Source: an uncultured Eudoraea sp. (lineage in GTDB: Bacteria > Bacteroidota > Bacteroidia > Flavobacteriales > Flavobacteriaceae). From it: 41,717 nt of DNA. The DNA lies in contig NZ_CAMYKG010000035.1 of assembly GCF_947258925.1 (NCBI RefSeq), positions 1 to 41,717 of the forward strand, written 5' to 3'. The notes below the pieces were generated by a model. That model saw only the letters and a list, made by a program, of their open reading frames with translations. It was not told where the DNA came from and made no database searches. Of this stretch, positions 8,107 through 17,450 are shown piece after piece; the stretch's first letter is position 1, and each line of letters opens with the position of its first letter. The position numbers and the translations under genes were made by a program.

Positions 8107-9777
8107 TTGTTAGAATTAGTCTCATTAGAAGTTATCAATTTCCGATCCATTGAATATGCGTCGCTCAAGTTTGATGAGACTACACTTCTTATAGGGGAAA
8201 ATGATTCGGGGAAATTTATCCTTATGGAAGCCCTTTCAGCTATACTTGATCCCCAATTAGAAGATAAACTCCCGGAATTTAGCACCTTTCAGTTTTATAA
8301 GGATCCCGAAAAAGAGGTCCCGGAAGAAAAACTGCAAATCAAGCTCTTATTTCAACTGAATTATAATAAAGCACTCAATGCATCTAAAGAACTGGAGTTG
8401 CTCATGGTAGACCCGCAGGAAGCGTTGAAAAAGAAACCGAAGTTGGAAGTTTCGTTTGTTTCGCACCTATCCGGTTCGGTAGGCACTTCAGAATGGAGCT
8501 GTACCAACTTGCAAAAAGGAACAGTTACTAAGGACACTCGAGCCCTTGGTGCTATCAGAAAGATCGTACCTGTGATTCATCTCCGGTTCGGGATTTTGAC
8601 AGGGTTTTTAAATATGCCGGAATCTATAGAAGGTGATACCCATGTTGAAACGGATCATGAAAACCAGCTAAGGCATCAGATTTTCACATCGGTGAATGAA
8701 ATAATTCTCGGCACTACGCAAGACACTGATATGTCTTTGAATAAAGGATTTGAAGCTGTGGAAACATTATTACAGTTCTATAGGCAACCCAATGAGGTAC
8801 AGGAAGGTGAGGACGGTGTTATGCTAAGGATCAGGGAGATCCTACAGATGGTGGCCCTATCTGAGCAAGAGCATATAGCAGATACCCTAAAGCGATTTCA
8901 CAGGCCTACGGAAAAACTCGCTGCATTGATGTTGGTCCATGCACTTCTTAAATCCAATAGCACAAAATTTGAAAAGTATACACGACCGATACTTATTTTG
9001 CAACATCCGGAAGCTTTCCTACATAAAACTACCCTTGCTACGATTGGCATTTTACTAAGTAGAATCCAATGGCAAAAGATTTTAACCACAAATTCGGGTA
9101 TATTATTGAGCAGGGTTCCCTTAAAATCAATCAGAATGTTAAGGAGGAAGCAGGGTATTATCCAAGAAAGTCATATTGATTCACAGCTTTATACCAATGA
9201 AGATTTGCGCCGCTTATCCTATCATCTCAGGTCCAAGTATAGTTCAGCCTCATTTGATCGCTTCTGGATTTTAGTTGAAGGAGAATCTGAATTCTGGATT
9301 CTCCCACACCTGGCAAGGATTATGAACTATGAATTTTGGCAGGAAGGAATATCAGTTATCGATTTTGCGCAATCAGGACTAAAACCTTTATTAAAATATG
9401 CTACAGATCTAGGAATCGGCTGGCATGTGCTGGTAGATGGTGATGAAGCCGGTCTGTATTATGAAAAACAAATACAGGATTTCGCCAATAAGCACAACCT
9501 CAAGAATGTGATTACAAGGTTGAAGGAAAAGGATATTGAGCATTACTTCTGGCATCATGGCTTTGAAAAAGTGTTTATTAAAGCTGCCAAATCCAAATAT
9601 GTAGTGGAGAATGAACTTAAGCCGGGAGTTACAATTCGCAAGGCCGTAAAGAACAAATCTAAACCCTACCTGGCCCTGAGCATTATTGAAGCTATTGCAG
9701 CCAAAGGCTCCTCTTCGATTCCGGATATGCTATACCAAATGATAGAATCCTGTATTGCTCTAGCCCGTAAAAACTAA
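8107..9777 (+). CDS. OLD-family ATPase/Toprim protein with altered Walker motifs
   Basis: 556 residues from a TTG start at 8107. A stop precedes it at 8101 and there is no ATG before codon 40, while LVSLEVINFRSIE is the typical start of these ATPases. The AAA_15/21-type ATPase region holds GENDSGKF (30-37), where the Walker A Ser/Thr after Lys36 is Phe37. It also holds ILILQHPEAFLH (295-306), where the acidic pair expected before PEA is Gln-His. The Toprim nuclease domain is intact in its motifs: WILVEGESE (Glu391, Glu395) and VLVDGDEAG (Asp444, Asp446). The TTNSGILLS element is also family-like. OLD proteins act in DNA processing or phage defence. This one may be a nuclease with a non-hydrolysing ATPase fold, or an early pseudogene. 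It is a single-gene unit flanked by minus-strand genes. Confidence 0.85.
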   Translation: MLELVSLEVINFRSIEYASLKFDETTLLIGENDSGKFILMEALSAILDPQLEDKLPEFSTFQFYKDPEKEVPEEKLQIKLLFQLNYNKALNASKELELLMVDPQEALKKKPKLEVSFVSHLSGSVGTSEWSCTNLQKGTVTKDTRALGAIRKIVPVIHLRFGILTGFLNMPESIEGDTHVETDHENQLRHQIFTSVNEIILGTTQDTDMSLNKGFEAVETLLQFYRQPNEVQEGEDGVMLRIREILQMVALSEQEHIADTLKRFHRPTEKLAALMLVHALLKSNSTKFEKYTRPILILQHPEAFLHKTTLATIGILLSRIQWQKILTTNSGILLSRVPLKSIRMLRRKQGIIQESHIDSQLYTNEDLRRLSYHLRSKYSSASFDRFWILVEGESEFWILPHLARIMNYEFWQEGISVIDFAQSGLKPLLKYATDLGIGWHVLVDGDEAGLYYEKQIQDFANKHNLKNVITRLKEKDIEHYFWHHGFEKVFIKAAKSKYVVENELKPGVTIRKAVKNKSKPYLALSIIEAIAAKGSSSIPDMLYQMIESCIALARKN

Positions 9778-9802
9778 ACCCTGGATTGTTTTTATTTTCC
9801 TG

Positions 9803-10645
9803 TTAGGATTTGGCCAGTGTTTTCATAATCATATCACAACCACCATTTACTATAAAGTTCGTGTGTTCATCTATTGTATTGAAATTTAGTCCAGTAATGT
9901 CATTACATCGTATTTTTGATCCCGTAGCCTGGTAAAACGTTTCGAGTGTTTTTTTTGCATCCGGATTTTTCAATGATGATTTCTTGGATTTTTCCCGGCA
10001 CCAGGAAAGTGATTTCATCCATATGGCGGCACTCAATGCCCCACAGGCAGCACCGCTTAAGCCCAACCCCCCTGCAAAACCTGCAACCATAATCATCTCT
10101 TCGGCGCTGGCGCCCATTTTTCTGGCTACTTCTGTTGCACAACTGATTGAAACAGGATACTCATCAATTTCGTTGTATGACAAACCATTAATAGCCGCTT
10201 CTACGGCCTCCGGAGCCCATCGGTCTGCCATTTTAAAACAGTATAAGAACCTGCCTGATATCATGTACTTTGCAAAACTCAGCTTACTTGAAAAGTCACA
10301 ATGTGTAATATCCCTGCAATTGACGGTATGCTCATTTTTCATAAATGAATTCATTATATACTGAGTGGCTTTGATGGCTACTGCAATGGCCTCATTTGGA
10401 TCCTTACACTTTCGATGGGCCTCTGCACCAACAGCCAGTGAAGCACCCCAAAGCATTCCACATTGATGCCCTTCCTGTAGTATGCCACCTGCTAATGAAT
10501 CAGCCGCGCGCTCCTCAAGTTCTTTTGGGTGGCCAAATTCATTATTCAGAATATGAAAAAAAGTCCTTGAGCAGGTACGCAATTTTCTGAAGACTTTGCT
10601 TGCATCTTTAGTGCCAGATCTTGTATGGTGAATTGTTTTTTTCAT
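9803..10645 (-). CDS. C_GCAxxG_C_C family protein, two-repeat form
   Basis: 280 residues from the ATG at 10645 (MKKTIHHTRSG); an ATG 57 nt upstream is also in frame but adds a poorly conserved head. The protein carries two related halves. The first has C near residue 25, then AADSLAGGILQEGHQCGMLWGASLAVG. The second has SCATEVARKMG, AGFAGGLGLSGAACGALSAAI and later a CNDITG cysteine. This fits the C_GCAxxG_C_C (putative redox-active or metal-binding) family, whose function is unknown. The duplicated arrangement with cysteines spread in both halves suggests a redox or metal site at the repeat interface. It is co-oriented with, and 101 nt downstream of, the membrane protein gene. Confidence 0.82.
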   Translation of the reverse strand: MKKTIHHTRSGTKDASKVFRKLRTCSRTFFHILNNEFGHPKELEERAADSLAGGILQEGHQCGMLWGASLAVGAEAHRKCKDPNEAIAVAIKATQYIMNSFMKNEHTVNCRDITHCDFSSKLSFAKYMISGRFLYCFKMADRWAPEAVEAAINGLSYNEIDEYPVSISCATEVARKMGASAEEMIMVAGFAGGLGLSGAACGALSAAIWMKSLSWCREKSKKSSLKNPDAKKTLETFYQATGSKIRCNDITGLNFNTIDEHTNFIVNGGCDMIMKTLAKS

Positions 10646-10746
10646 AAATGACGAGGAATTGTTTTGTTTCACGAAATTTATGAATGAAAGGCGTGGTAAC
10701 AAATGACTTGTATCAGTTTAAAAAGTCATCAGCCGTGGCCTTCAAA

Positions 10747-11301
10747 TTAGGATGTTGCTGAGGAAGTTTTCGAAATGAGATATAGTATAAACGATCTGAT
10801 TGCTAAATAATCTATTGCAAATATCAGGACAAAAATACTACCGAATAATATGGGTAAAATTCCACCAAAAGTATATGTCATTCCAAGCACAAAACCCAAT
10901 ACGCACTCCGCCCTGTAGATAGGAATAAAAAATGAAAGGATAAAAAGACCTATCATCATATATCCCGGGACATCACTGCCGATGGTAAAAAAGAATGATA
11001 CCAGTACTCCAAATAAAAATGAACCAACTAAGCCATAAAGAATATTGTTTAAGTTTTTGGGGTCTCCATTTGAATCTTTATTATGGATTCTCTTTTTAAT
11101 TCGATAGAGTAGAAACCAGGTCAATAAAGGGATTGCTATTCCTCCCCACCAATTTGATATCCCCGGTAAATCCTTGCGATGCAAAAGATAATGGGTTGGT
11201 ACACCATCGTGAAAATAGTCCCATGCTAAATTTGTCCATATTAACAAGGTTACTATTGCTGTGAATATTATTCGGTTTTTTAAAGTTAAGGTTGCATTCA
11301 T
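10747..11301 (-). CDS. Hypothetical integral membrane protein
   Basis: 184 residues with hydrophobic helices at about 10-27, 46-65, 88-112, 115-135, 140-150 and 150-178. A strongly conserved-looking loop has DYFHDGVPTHYLLHRKDLPGISNWWGG-like residues (29-55), rich in His, Asp and Trp. I do not recognise a named family. The conserved loop near the first helix suggests a specific function rather than a generic membrane filler. It lies in the minus-strand block between the ADP-ribosylglycohydrolase-like lipoprotein gene (55 nt away) and the C_GCAxxG gene. Confidence 0.72.
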   Translation of the reverse strand: MNATLTLKNRIIFTAIVTLLIWTNLAWDYFHDGVPTHYLLHRKDLPGISNWWGGIAIPLLTWFLLYRIKKRIHNKDSNGDPKNLNNILYGLVGSFLFGVLVSFFFTIGSDVPGYMMIGLFILSFFIPIYRAECVLGFVLGMTYTFGGILPILFGSIFVLIFAIDYLAIRSFILYLISKTSSATS

Positions 11302-11356
11302 GTGATTGAATTATCAGTGGTATGTTAAGTTATTAGACTCATAATTCAATTATTTG

Positions 11357-12769
11357 TTACAATCCATCTTTGGGAATGAACCATACATTTTTTTCCAGGT
11401 CTGTACCACCGCCCATTTCTTCCTGCACCACCCGATCAATGATATAAATGCCCTTTTTAGCCATTTCATCAAAAGTGTCTAAACCGTCATTCGGGAAGTT
11501 TACTCGTGTTCTATGGATATTAAACTTGTTTGAAAATGTGCGACCAAAAGCAGCTTCAACACCTTCTTTACCGAGCATAAAACCTAAAAGTCCACCCCAG
11601 GTAGCTGTGGGGTTATCAGAATCCCATCCTGCCAATGCCCCAATTTTAATTGTCTCTTTAATGTCTCCTTCTCCGTATAATAGACTTACTAAACTGGCAC
11701 CAAAATTTATTCCTGCCGCAAAGCAACCATTGCAGAAGATATTCTTTGAGGTGATGGTATACCCATCTTCCTGGTTTACCTGATAACGTTTATATAAGTC
11801 ATCCCTTGCTTGTTCCCATGGGATATCATCATCGTATTTCCCTTTCACAAAGTCGTACATCTTTGCAGCATAGGAATCATTAGGCAGGTGTTCCCTTGCT
11901 TGTCCGGCCATCCAGGCTATCTGTTCTTTTTTTGATAATTTTTCGTCAACATCTGAAGCCAAAGAATGCATGATTACATAGAATTCTGAGATCCATTGGG
12001 CATTTTCCCTTGCGGTGGTTTGTATGGGCAGTTTGGCCATTTTTAATGCAATATCCGGTCTGGACGGGGCAAAAAGACCAAATATCTCTGTAGTTAATTG
12101 CGCATCTATCATCTCATGATAATTATCGTAAATACTGTCGCGGGTTAAATTTGGGTCACTTGTTTCAGGGGGTACTGCGCCATTGAGCATCATATCAAGC
12201 GCTTTTTGATTGGACACCCACAGGAAATTTTCTTCTTCATGTTTTATGTGCTTCAGCCAACCTTCTTTAATCTGCTTACCAGATAACATACTGGTTTTAT
12301 TGGTGTACAATAGATGCTGGTACATGTATTCAATATCCGTATCATCATCTGCACCCCATACCTCATCTTCGCCCCTGAATACAAAGTCTATGTTGTCTGA
12401 TAATTCACTCGGAAGACCTTCTCCCCAAATACTTGGTTGGTCTGGTGTTCCCCAATCTTCCCTGGTATAGAAGGGCCCGGTTTTTATTTCCCCTATGTTG
12501 CCTATTTTATCCATTTCCGTAACGAGTCCGGTCCAATTAGCGATGCATTGACCCAACCAAAATCCATAGAGTTTGTTTGAATATTCAGCACGAGAAATAA
12601 TCTGGTCGTTGGTTTTTGGTGTATATGTACTATATTCCAGTTCAGGATCGATCAATGCATTTTTGGCCTGTTTTACCGGCTGCTTATTTGCATCCTTGCA
12701 CGCAATAATCAATAAAACAAATATGAGAGTAATTCCTGCCGAAAATAGATTTTTAATTATGCTATTCAT
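11357..12769 (-). CDS. ADP-ribosylglycohydrolase-fold lipoprotein
   Basis: 470 residues from the ATG at 12769 (MNSIIKNLF); an ATG 33 nt upstream would spoil the signal peptide. The lipoprotein signal ends LLIIAC. The ADP-ribosyl-GH fold is shown by GADDDTDIEYMY near residue 125 and AGWDSDNPTATWGGLLGFMLG near 395-415, both supplying Asp residues that bind the dinuclear Mg site in this family. Members remove ADP-ribose or act on related glycosidic bonds. An exported, lipid-anchored form next to ThuA and sugar isomerase genes is better explained by glycoside hydrolysis than by protein de-ADP-ribosylation (inference). It is 44 nt downstream of the ThuA-like gene. Confidence 0.88.
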   Translation of the reverse strand: MNSIIKNLFSAGITLIFVLLIIACKDANKQPVKQAKNALIDPELEYSTYTPKTNDQIISRAEYSNKLYGFWLGQCIANWTGLVTEMDKIGNIGEIKTGPFYTREDWGTPDQPSIWGEGLPSELSDNIDFVFRGEDEVWGADDDTDIEYMYQHLLYTNKTSMLSGKQIKEGWLKHIKHEEENFLWVSNQKALDMMLNGAVPPETSDPNLTRDSIYDNYHEMIDAQLTTEIFGLFAPSRPDIALKMAKLPIQTTARENAQWISEFYVIMHSLASDVDEKLSKKEQIAWMAGQAREHLPNDSYAAKMYDFVKGKYDDDIPWEQARDDLYKRYQVNQEDGYTITSKNIFCNGCFAAGINFGASLVSLLYGEGDIKETIKIGALAGWDSDNPTATWGGLLGFMLGKEGVEAAFGRTFSNKFNIHRTRVNFPNDGLDTFDEMAKKGIYIIDRVVQEEMGGGTDLEKNVWFIPKDGL

Positions 12770-12813
12770 TTTAAACCATTTTTTATTAGTGAACAAATCC
12801 AAGTAAGTATATT

Positions 12814-13926
12814 TTAATAAAAGTCCTCAACTTTTAACTGTTTTTCAAGCCAGTAGGCATCATCCCGGAATTCATAAGCTGTCGGTTCAAAATCACCTAC
12901 AATTCCTACATCAGCCTTTTTGGGTACCTCCATCTCCAGACTCCAGAAAACACTATTAACCAATAGTCTGCGTACCCCCTCGTTCAGCATATCCGTGGCC
13001 GCTCCTATTGTAGTTGTGAATGCTTTGCCCTCTATACCACCGGGTATCTGATAATTTTTTGTCCATGCAATAGGCATCATTGGATCATTAAGCAAAACAC
13101 CATTATCATTCCTTGTGGCCGGAATTGTATCGGTAAACCTCATTCCATAAAAGAGATCTTCCTCATTAAAGTCTTCTATACGTTCCATAACTTCTCCCAA
13201 TATAATGGGCTGTGAATTTCCCGGTAGTGGCAACCGAACCCCATAAACATCAGTAGGTCCCCAGATATCACCATCTTTAATTCCATTGGTAATTGGATGC
13301 GATTTACTTACTACATCTATTACACCCCGTGTACTTTGGTGCTTATGGTGTCCATGGTGCGCAATCCATTTCTCACCTAATACCATACGCCCAAAACCAT
13401 CGACCCACTCTTTTTTGGCGCCCGAATACCCGTTACTGTAGTGTTTAAAATTAGAATCGGATTCCATATCAAAATTAAAGGCGTGGGTAGCCGTACGTAT
13501 GCCTATCACAGGTTTTCCACTTCTTAAATAATTATCTATGAATTGCATTTGTTCATTTGGGAGAGCTCTGAATCTGGTAAAAATTATCATCAGGTCTGCT
13601 GAATCCAGAGCATCTAATCCCGGGATGTTGTAAACATAATTTGAATTAATAATTCCTGGTTTTGATGGGTCCTGTGCAAATAATACCGTACATCTAAAAC
13701 CGTGTTTGGCAGATAAAATTTTGGCTAGTTGTGGTAAGGCCTCTTCAGATCTGTACTCTTCATCACCTGAAATTAGAACGATATGTTTGGCTTTGTTTGC
13801 TTCAGTATTAAATGTGAGCCACTGTTTTGGACTTGTTTCAGGCTTTTCTGAATTTTCTTGTTTTGATTTTTGTCCGCAAGCAGTTATCAACAGGCAACCG
13901 ATCAATAATACTAGTACATTTTTCAT
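12814..13926 (-). CDS. ThuA-domain lipoprotein
   Basis: 370 residues; the lipoprotein signal ends LLITAC (Cys17). The ThuA-like fold (class I glutamine amidotransferase-like) is shown by IVLISGDEEYRSEEALPQLA near 47-66, the LMIIFTRFRALPNEQ stretch, and GIRTATHAF near 142-150 with a following His-rich loop HHGHHKHQ. ThuA proteins were first linked to trehalose use in rhizobia, where ThuB makes 3-keto-trehalose, and many sit in sugar-oxidation clusters. The role is probably in processing an oxidised glycoside; the reaction is not known. It lies 24 nt downstream of the TIM-barrel isomerase gene in one apparent operon. Confidence 0.88.
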   Translation of the reverse strand: MKNVLVLLIGCLLITACGQKSKQENSEKPETSPKQWLTFNTEANKAKHIVLISGDEEYRSEEALPQLAKILSAKHGFRCTVLFAQDPSKPGIINSNYVYNIPGLDALDSADLMIIFTRFRALPNEQMQFIDNYLRSGKPVIGIRTATHAFNFDMESDSNFKHYSNGYSGAKKEWVDGFGRMVLGEKWIAHHGHHKHQSTRGVIDVVSKSHPITNGIKDGDIWGPTDVYGVRLPLPGNSQPIILGEVMERIEDFNEEDLFYGMRFTDTIPATRNDNGVLLNDPMMPIAWTKNYQIPGGIEGKAFTTTIGAATDMLNEGVRRLLVNSVFWSLEMEVPKKADVGIVGDFEPTAYEFRDDAYWLEKQLKVEDFY

Positions 13927-13950
13927 TTGTTAGGTTTAATTGCAAACTGC

Positions 13951-14793
13951 TTATTTGTATTCCATACCTTTTTTAATAAAAGAATATCCCCTGGAATATA
14001 CTTCCTCCATTGGCGAATAATCCCGCCATACATTAATGGCATTGGCAAATTCAGGAATTATGGTACTAAAAGCCTCAATGGTAAGCCAGCCTTGATAATC
14101 TATTTCCTTTAAAGTTCTGAAAACGTCAGACCAGTTTACCTGTCCGCTTCCGGGAGTGCCGCGGTCATTCTCGCTAATATGTACATGCTTTAAATATGGA
14201 GCAATGGTCTTAATTGCCTCGGTCTGACTTTTCTCTTCAATATTCCCGTGGTGCGTATCATACATTGCGCCAAGACTTGGATGTCCCACTTGTTCAGCTA
14301 AGGTCTTTAAATCAGCCATGGTGTTATAAAGGTAACATTCAAACCTGTTTAAAGCCTCGGGAGCAAGCATAATGTTAGCCTCGCCTGCATATTCTGCTGC
14401 TTTTTGCAACATTTCAATACTCCATTGCCTTTCTTCCTCCCGGGGGGGCTGACGTGTAAAGAAGGCAAAACTGGAATGGAACGGGCCACAAATAACTTCT
14501 GCATTTAGTGCTGCACCCATATCAATGGACCATTTTAACTTTTCCAGGCCCGCATTTCTTGTTTTTTTATCCGGACTGGCAATATTCTCTTCAGGGGCCA
14601 GGGAGGCAACACAAGTAACCCCCATTGGGATATCTGAGAAATGTCTACCGAGCTTGGCATAGTGCTTAGCATCACCTTCGCCTAAAAATAATTCAATTCC
14701 ATCATAGCCGGTTTCTTTTAAAGTATCGATTATACCATAGTGTTGATCTGTAACATGATTAGTCCAGAGCAACATGTTCATTCCAATTTTCAT
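13951..14793 (-). CDS. Sugar phosphate isomerase/epimerase-like TIM-barrel protein (cytosolic)
   Basis: 280 residues, no signal peptide. The AP endonuclease 2/xylose isomerase-like barrel is clear: MKIGMNMLLWTNHV at the start, YDGIELFLGEG (29-39), LAPEALNRFECY with the metal-ligand Glu, MYDTHHGNIEE with Asp/His ligands, HVHISENDRGTPGSG, and GWLTIEAF with the last Glu. The pattern of ligands (Glu, Asp, His, Glu) is that of the D-psicose/D-tagatose 3-epimerase and hydroxypyruvate isomerase group, so a 3-epimerase or keto-sugar isomerase is likely. It sits between the MFS transporter and ThuA genes and is co-transcribed with them by orientation. Confidence 0.88.
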   Translation of the reverse strand: MKIGMNMLLWTNHVTDQHYGIIDTLKETGYDGIELFLGEGDAKHYAKLGRHFSDIPMGVTCVASLAPEENIASPDKKTRNAGLEKLKWSIDMGAALNAEVICGPFHSSFAFFTRQPPREEERQWSIEMLQKAAEYAGEANIMLAPEALNRFECYLYNTMADLKTLAEQVGHPSLGAMYDTHHGNIEEKSQTEAIKTIAPYLKHVHISENDRGTPGSGQVNWSDVFRTLKEIDYQGWLTIEAFSTIIPEFANAINVWRDYSPMEEVYSRGYSFIKKGMEYK

Positions 14794-14883
14794 TTCAAAA
14801 GTTTATTGATGTCATTAAGAAACAAAACCACACTCAATATCAGCGACTGCAGTTTACTGTTCAAGTTAGTAACAAATTAGTGC

Positions 14884-16122
14884 CTAGGCCAGCACAGGCT
14901 CATTCTTCCGCTTTTTCATCCAGAACCATAAGATGGTAAATAATACGATAAGGACAGCTGGAAAAATCACCATTGTTCCCAGGGTTTCCTGTCCGGCTAT
15001 TAATTCCAGTTCATCGCCTGTAACTCCTCTGGCAGCCGCTTCGGCCCTGCCAGAATCGATCCAGTTACCTATGATTGGTTGAAATATAGAAGTTGAAAAC
15101 ATACCGACAGCTCCAATAACTGACATACCAAGAGCACCACTTTTTGGAATTTTGGTAGCCGTAAAACCAATCATATTAGGCCAGAAATAGGCAATTCCCA
15201 ACGCAAAAATTACAGCAGCAACATAGGCCATTCCACCAGTTTGTGTACTAAAAAGATAAATACCAATCGTCGCTAAAACCGAGGATCCCAGCAGAACACC
15301 CGTTTGATGGAATTTTTTAACTATCGTACCCCCAAAATACCTTGCAACTGCCATCAGTCCGGTAACCAGAGCTAATATAAGCATAGGTTGCGCCCCACTT
15401 TTGGATAAGATAAGTCCAACCCATTGTTGCGGACCAAACTCAGTTATTGCGGTAAAGGCCATACATACCATCATAAAAATAAATAAAGGAGAGAACATCG
15501 CCTTAAAATTGCCTGCAATCGAGGCCGCCTCACGCATTTTGGCTTTTGGCCAGGTTTGTCCAAAGAATAAATAAGCATAAATGATCGTAGGTATCATAAT
15601 AATCCAAATCTGGGATTCCCATCCGAAGCCTGCATCGGTCATAAATTTGGAAACCAGACTACCTATAACAATACCCCCGGGAAACCACATATGAAATCTG
15701 TTCAACATTTTACTTATCCTGTTACTCTCATAGGCATCAGCGATCATTGGATTACATGCCGCTTCTGTACAACCATTACCCAGACCTATAAGCAATGTGG
15801 ATAATAATAGACCTGTATAACTGCCCGAATAAATAGTCATAATTACTCCAACTGCATGGGCAAAAAAGGCAAATTGCATAATTCGTTTTCCACCGACACT
15901 ATGATAAATCAATCCGCCAATGACCATTGAAATAGGAAAACCTAAAAACCACATGGAGTTAATAAAACCCAATTGTTCAGCTGATAAACTTAATTCTTCG
16001 CCCAATTGTGGTAGAATACCGGCTCTTATACTAAAAGATAACGCAGTAGTGATTAAGGCAAAACAACTACCATAAAAAAGTCGTTGAGAATTAACCTGGG
16101 GGGCGTTAGACGTATTTTCCAT
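14884..16122 (-). CDS. MFS sugar transporter
   Basis: 412 residues with 12 hydrophobic helices in two groups of six separated by a loop near 190-210. It starts just after an N-terminal cytosolic tail MENTSNAPQVNSQR. Helix 1 region has RAGILPQLGEELSLSAEQLGFINSMWFLGFP, and helix 5 has CNPMIADAY-type residues, as in FucP/NNP-like sugar MFS carriers. It would import a sugar or small glycoside across the inner membrane. It is the first gene of the minus-strand unit, directly facing the divergent plus-strand cluster, which suggests it feeds the pathway encoded on both sides. Confidence 0.9.
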   Translation of the reverse strand: MENTSNAPQVNSQRLFYGSCFALITTALSFSIRAGILPQLGEELSLSAEQLGFINSMWFLGFPISMVIGGLIYHSVGGKRIMQFAFFAHAVGVIMTIYSGSYTGLLLSTLLIGLGNGCTEAACNPMIADAYESNRISKMLNRFHMWFPGGIVIGSLVSKFMTDAGFGWESQIWIIMIPTIIYAYLFFGQTWPKAKMREAASIAGNFKAMFSPLFIFMMVCMAFTAITEFGPQQWVGLILSKSGAQPMLILALVTGLMAVARYFGGTIVKKFHQTGVLLGSSVLATIGIYLFSTQTGGMAYVAAVIFALGIAYFWPNMIGFTATKIPKSGALGMSVIGAVGMFSTSIFQPIIGNWIDSGRAEAAARGVTGDELELIAGQETLGTMVIFPAVLIVLFTILWFWMKKRKNEPVLA

Positions 16123-16372
16123 TTGTTTGGTTAGGTTGATTTACAAACTCATATTGGTAAAAAAGTGCTGGTTTGAATTTATAAGATTAATGTCTTTTTT
16201 GCTAAAATCATAATTAATTTGCAATTGACTTATCTGATCTTTGAAAAATCTATTAATTTTTTGCCCAATTGATAAATTTTATTGATAATTGATTTTTAGC
16301 TAATTTAGGACAAAATACAGGCGCCCGCTTATTAGAATGCGGAAATCACAAAAAGAATAAATAAATACATTC
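16123..16372. promoter_or_regulatory. Divergent control region between the two sugar blocks
   Basis: This 250-nt A/T-rich stretch separates the MFS gene (minus) from the TIM-barrel isomerase gene (plus), so it must hold both promoters. A short imperfect inverted repeat CCGC-N10-GCGG (16325-16342) stands out as a G/C island 30 nt before the plus-strand ATG. It could be an operator or a 5' leader hairpin. No convincing -33/-7 pair was identified. Confidence 0.45.
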
Positions 16373-17422
16373 ATGCAACAAAACAATTATCCTAAACTGC
16401 ACAATGCCTCATGGCCGGGTGTTGTTGGGAAAGGTCCTGATTCTGAACCACCAATAGCTATCGATACCATGATAGAGCTCACGGCAAATGCTGAGGTTGA
16501 TGGTGTTAAATTTGATGGATTTGATCTTTTCCTTTTCGATCCCCATATGAATATTGATGCATCAGATGATGAAATTAAGGAAATGGCTGATAAAGCTTTC
16601 GCCAAAGATCTGGAGATAGGAAGTTTGGTAGCTCCTGTCTGGACACCTACAGGCGGAGGTTCTGCTATGGGCAGTAAAGAAGAAAGAGCTCAATTTGTTA
16701 CCCAGGTCAGAAAGTCTTGCATTATCGGCCAGAAATTAAGGGAGATTGGTATCAGGCCTAATGGGATTATCCGGATAGATTCATCCATAGATCCGGAGAC
16801 CTGGGCCGGGGATCCGGTTGGTAATACAAAACTAATTGCCCAAACCTTTCGTGAGGCTTGTGATGTGGCAGCTGATTATGGAGAATCTCTTGCAGCTGAG
16901 GGAGAGATTTGCTGGGGTGGGATGCATGGATGGAAATCGATGTTAAATACTCTGGAGGCAGTTGACAGGCCTAATATTGGGTTTCAGGCAGATATGGCAC
17001 ATACGCTCTTATATCTTTTAGGGTATAACAAACCCGATGAAAGAATTTTACCGGACGATTTTAAATGGGAAGACAGAGATACTTTAACAGCCGGACTGAG
17101 AACACTTACAGCCGCACTCAGGCCATGGACTATAGATTTTCATGTTGCTCAAAATGATGGAACCGTTTTTGGTGCCGGATCTCATGATAAAACCGGTAGG
17201 CACTGTCAGGCTTCTGATCCAAATGGCAAATTAAATATTCCTATTGATGCAGGACACTGGCTTAGGAATGAAGATGGTAGTTTAACAAAGAAAATCAGGC
17301 ATATATGCTGGGACGGGTGTATGTTTCCCAATGAAGTAATGATGCAGCCAAAAACATGGAACGATGTTTTGGATGCCATGGTAAAAGTTCGTGAAAAACA
17401 TGGATGGTACGAATCTTCATAA
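16373..17422 (+). CDS. TIM-barrel sugar isomerase/epimerase-like protein
   Basis: 349 residues without a signal peptide. The xylose isomerase-like barrel has [14 protein letters not shown] (47-60), a glycine-rich loop [11 protein letters not shown] (about 95-105), [17 protein letters not shown] (about 179-195, metal-ligand Glu), [10 protein letters not shown] (Asp/His) and [10 protein letters not shown] (His). It belongs to the sugar phosphate isomerase/epimerase superfamily; the substrate is not evident. Relatives often accompany Gfo/Idh/MocA dehydrogenases, where the barrel enzyme handles the keto-sugar product. First gene of a co-directional run of six; the next starts 28 nt later. No RBS-like sequence is seen before the ATG. 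Confidence 0.88.
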   Translation: MQQNNYPKLHNASWPGVVGKGPDSEPPIAIDTMIELTANAEVDGVKFDGFDLFLFDPHMNIDASDDEIKEMADKAFAKDLEIGSLVAPVWTPTGGGSAMGSKEERAQFVTQVRKSCIIGQKLREIGIRPNGIIRIDSSIDPETWAGDPVGNTKLIAQTFREACDVAADYGESLAAEGEICWGGMHGWKSMLNTLEAVDRPNIGFQADMAHTLLYLLGYNKPDERILPDDFKWEDRDTLTAGLRTLTAALRPWTIDFHVAQNDGTVFGAGSHDKTGRHCQASDPNGKLNIPIDAGHWLRNEDGSLTKKIRHICWDGCMFPNEVMMQPKTWNDVLDAMVKVREKHGWYESS

Positions 17423-17450
17423 TAGATAATCAAAAAAGCTGTTACCAATA

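Noticed and set aside
9903-10364. Overlapping frames on both strands inside the C_GCAxxG gene
   Set aside because: They are alternative-frame readings of the conserved gene with no recognisable motifs.
16281-16308. TAATTG and TAATTTAG as possible -7 elements for the plus-strand sugar cluster
   Set aside because: No TTTG lies at the expected 17-23 nt and the match to TAnnTTTG is poor, so no promoter was called.
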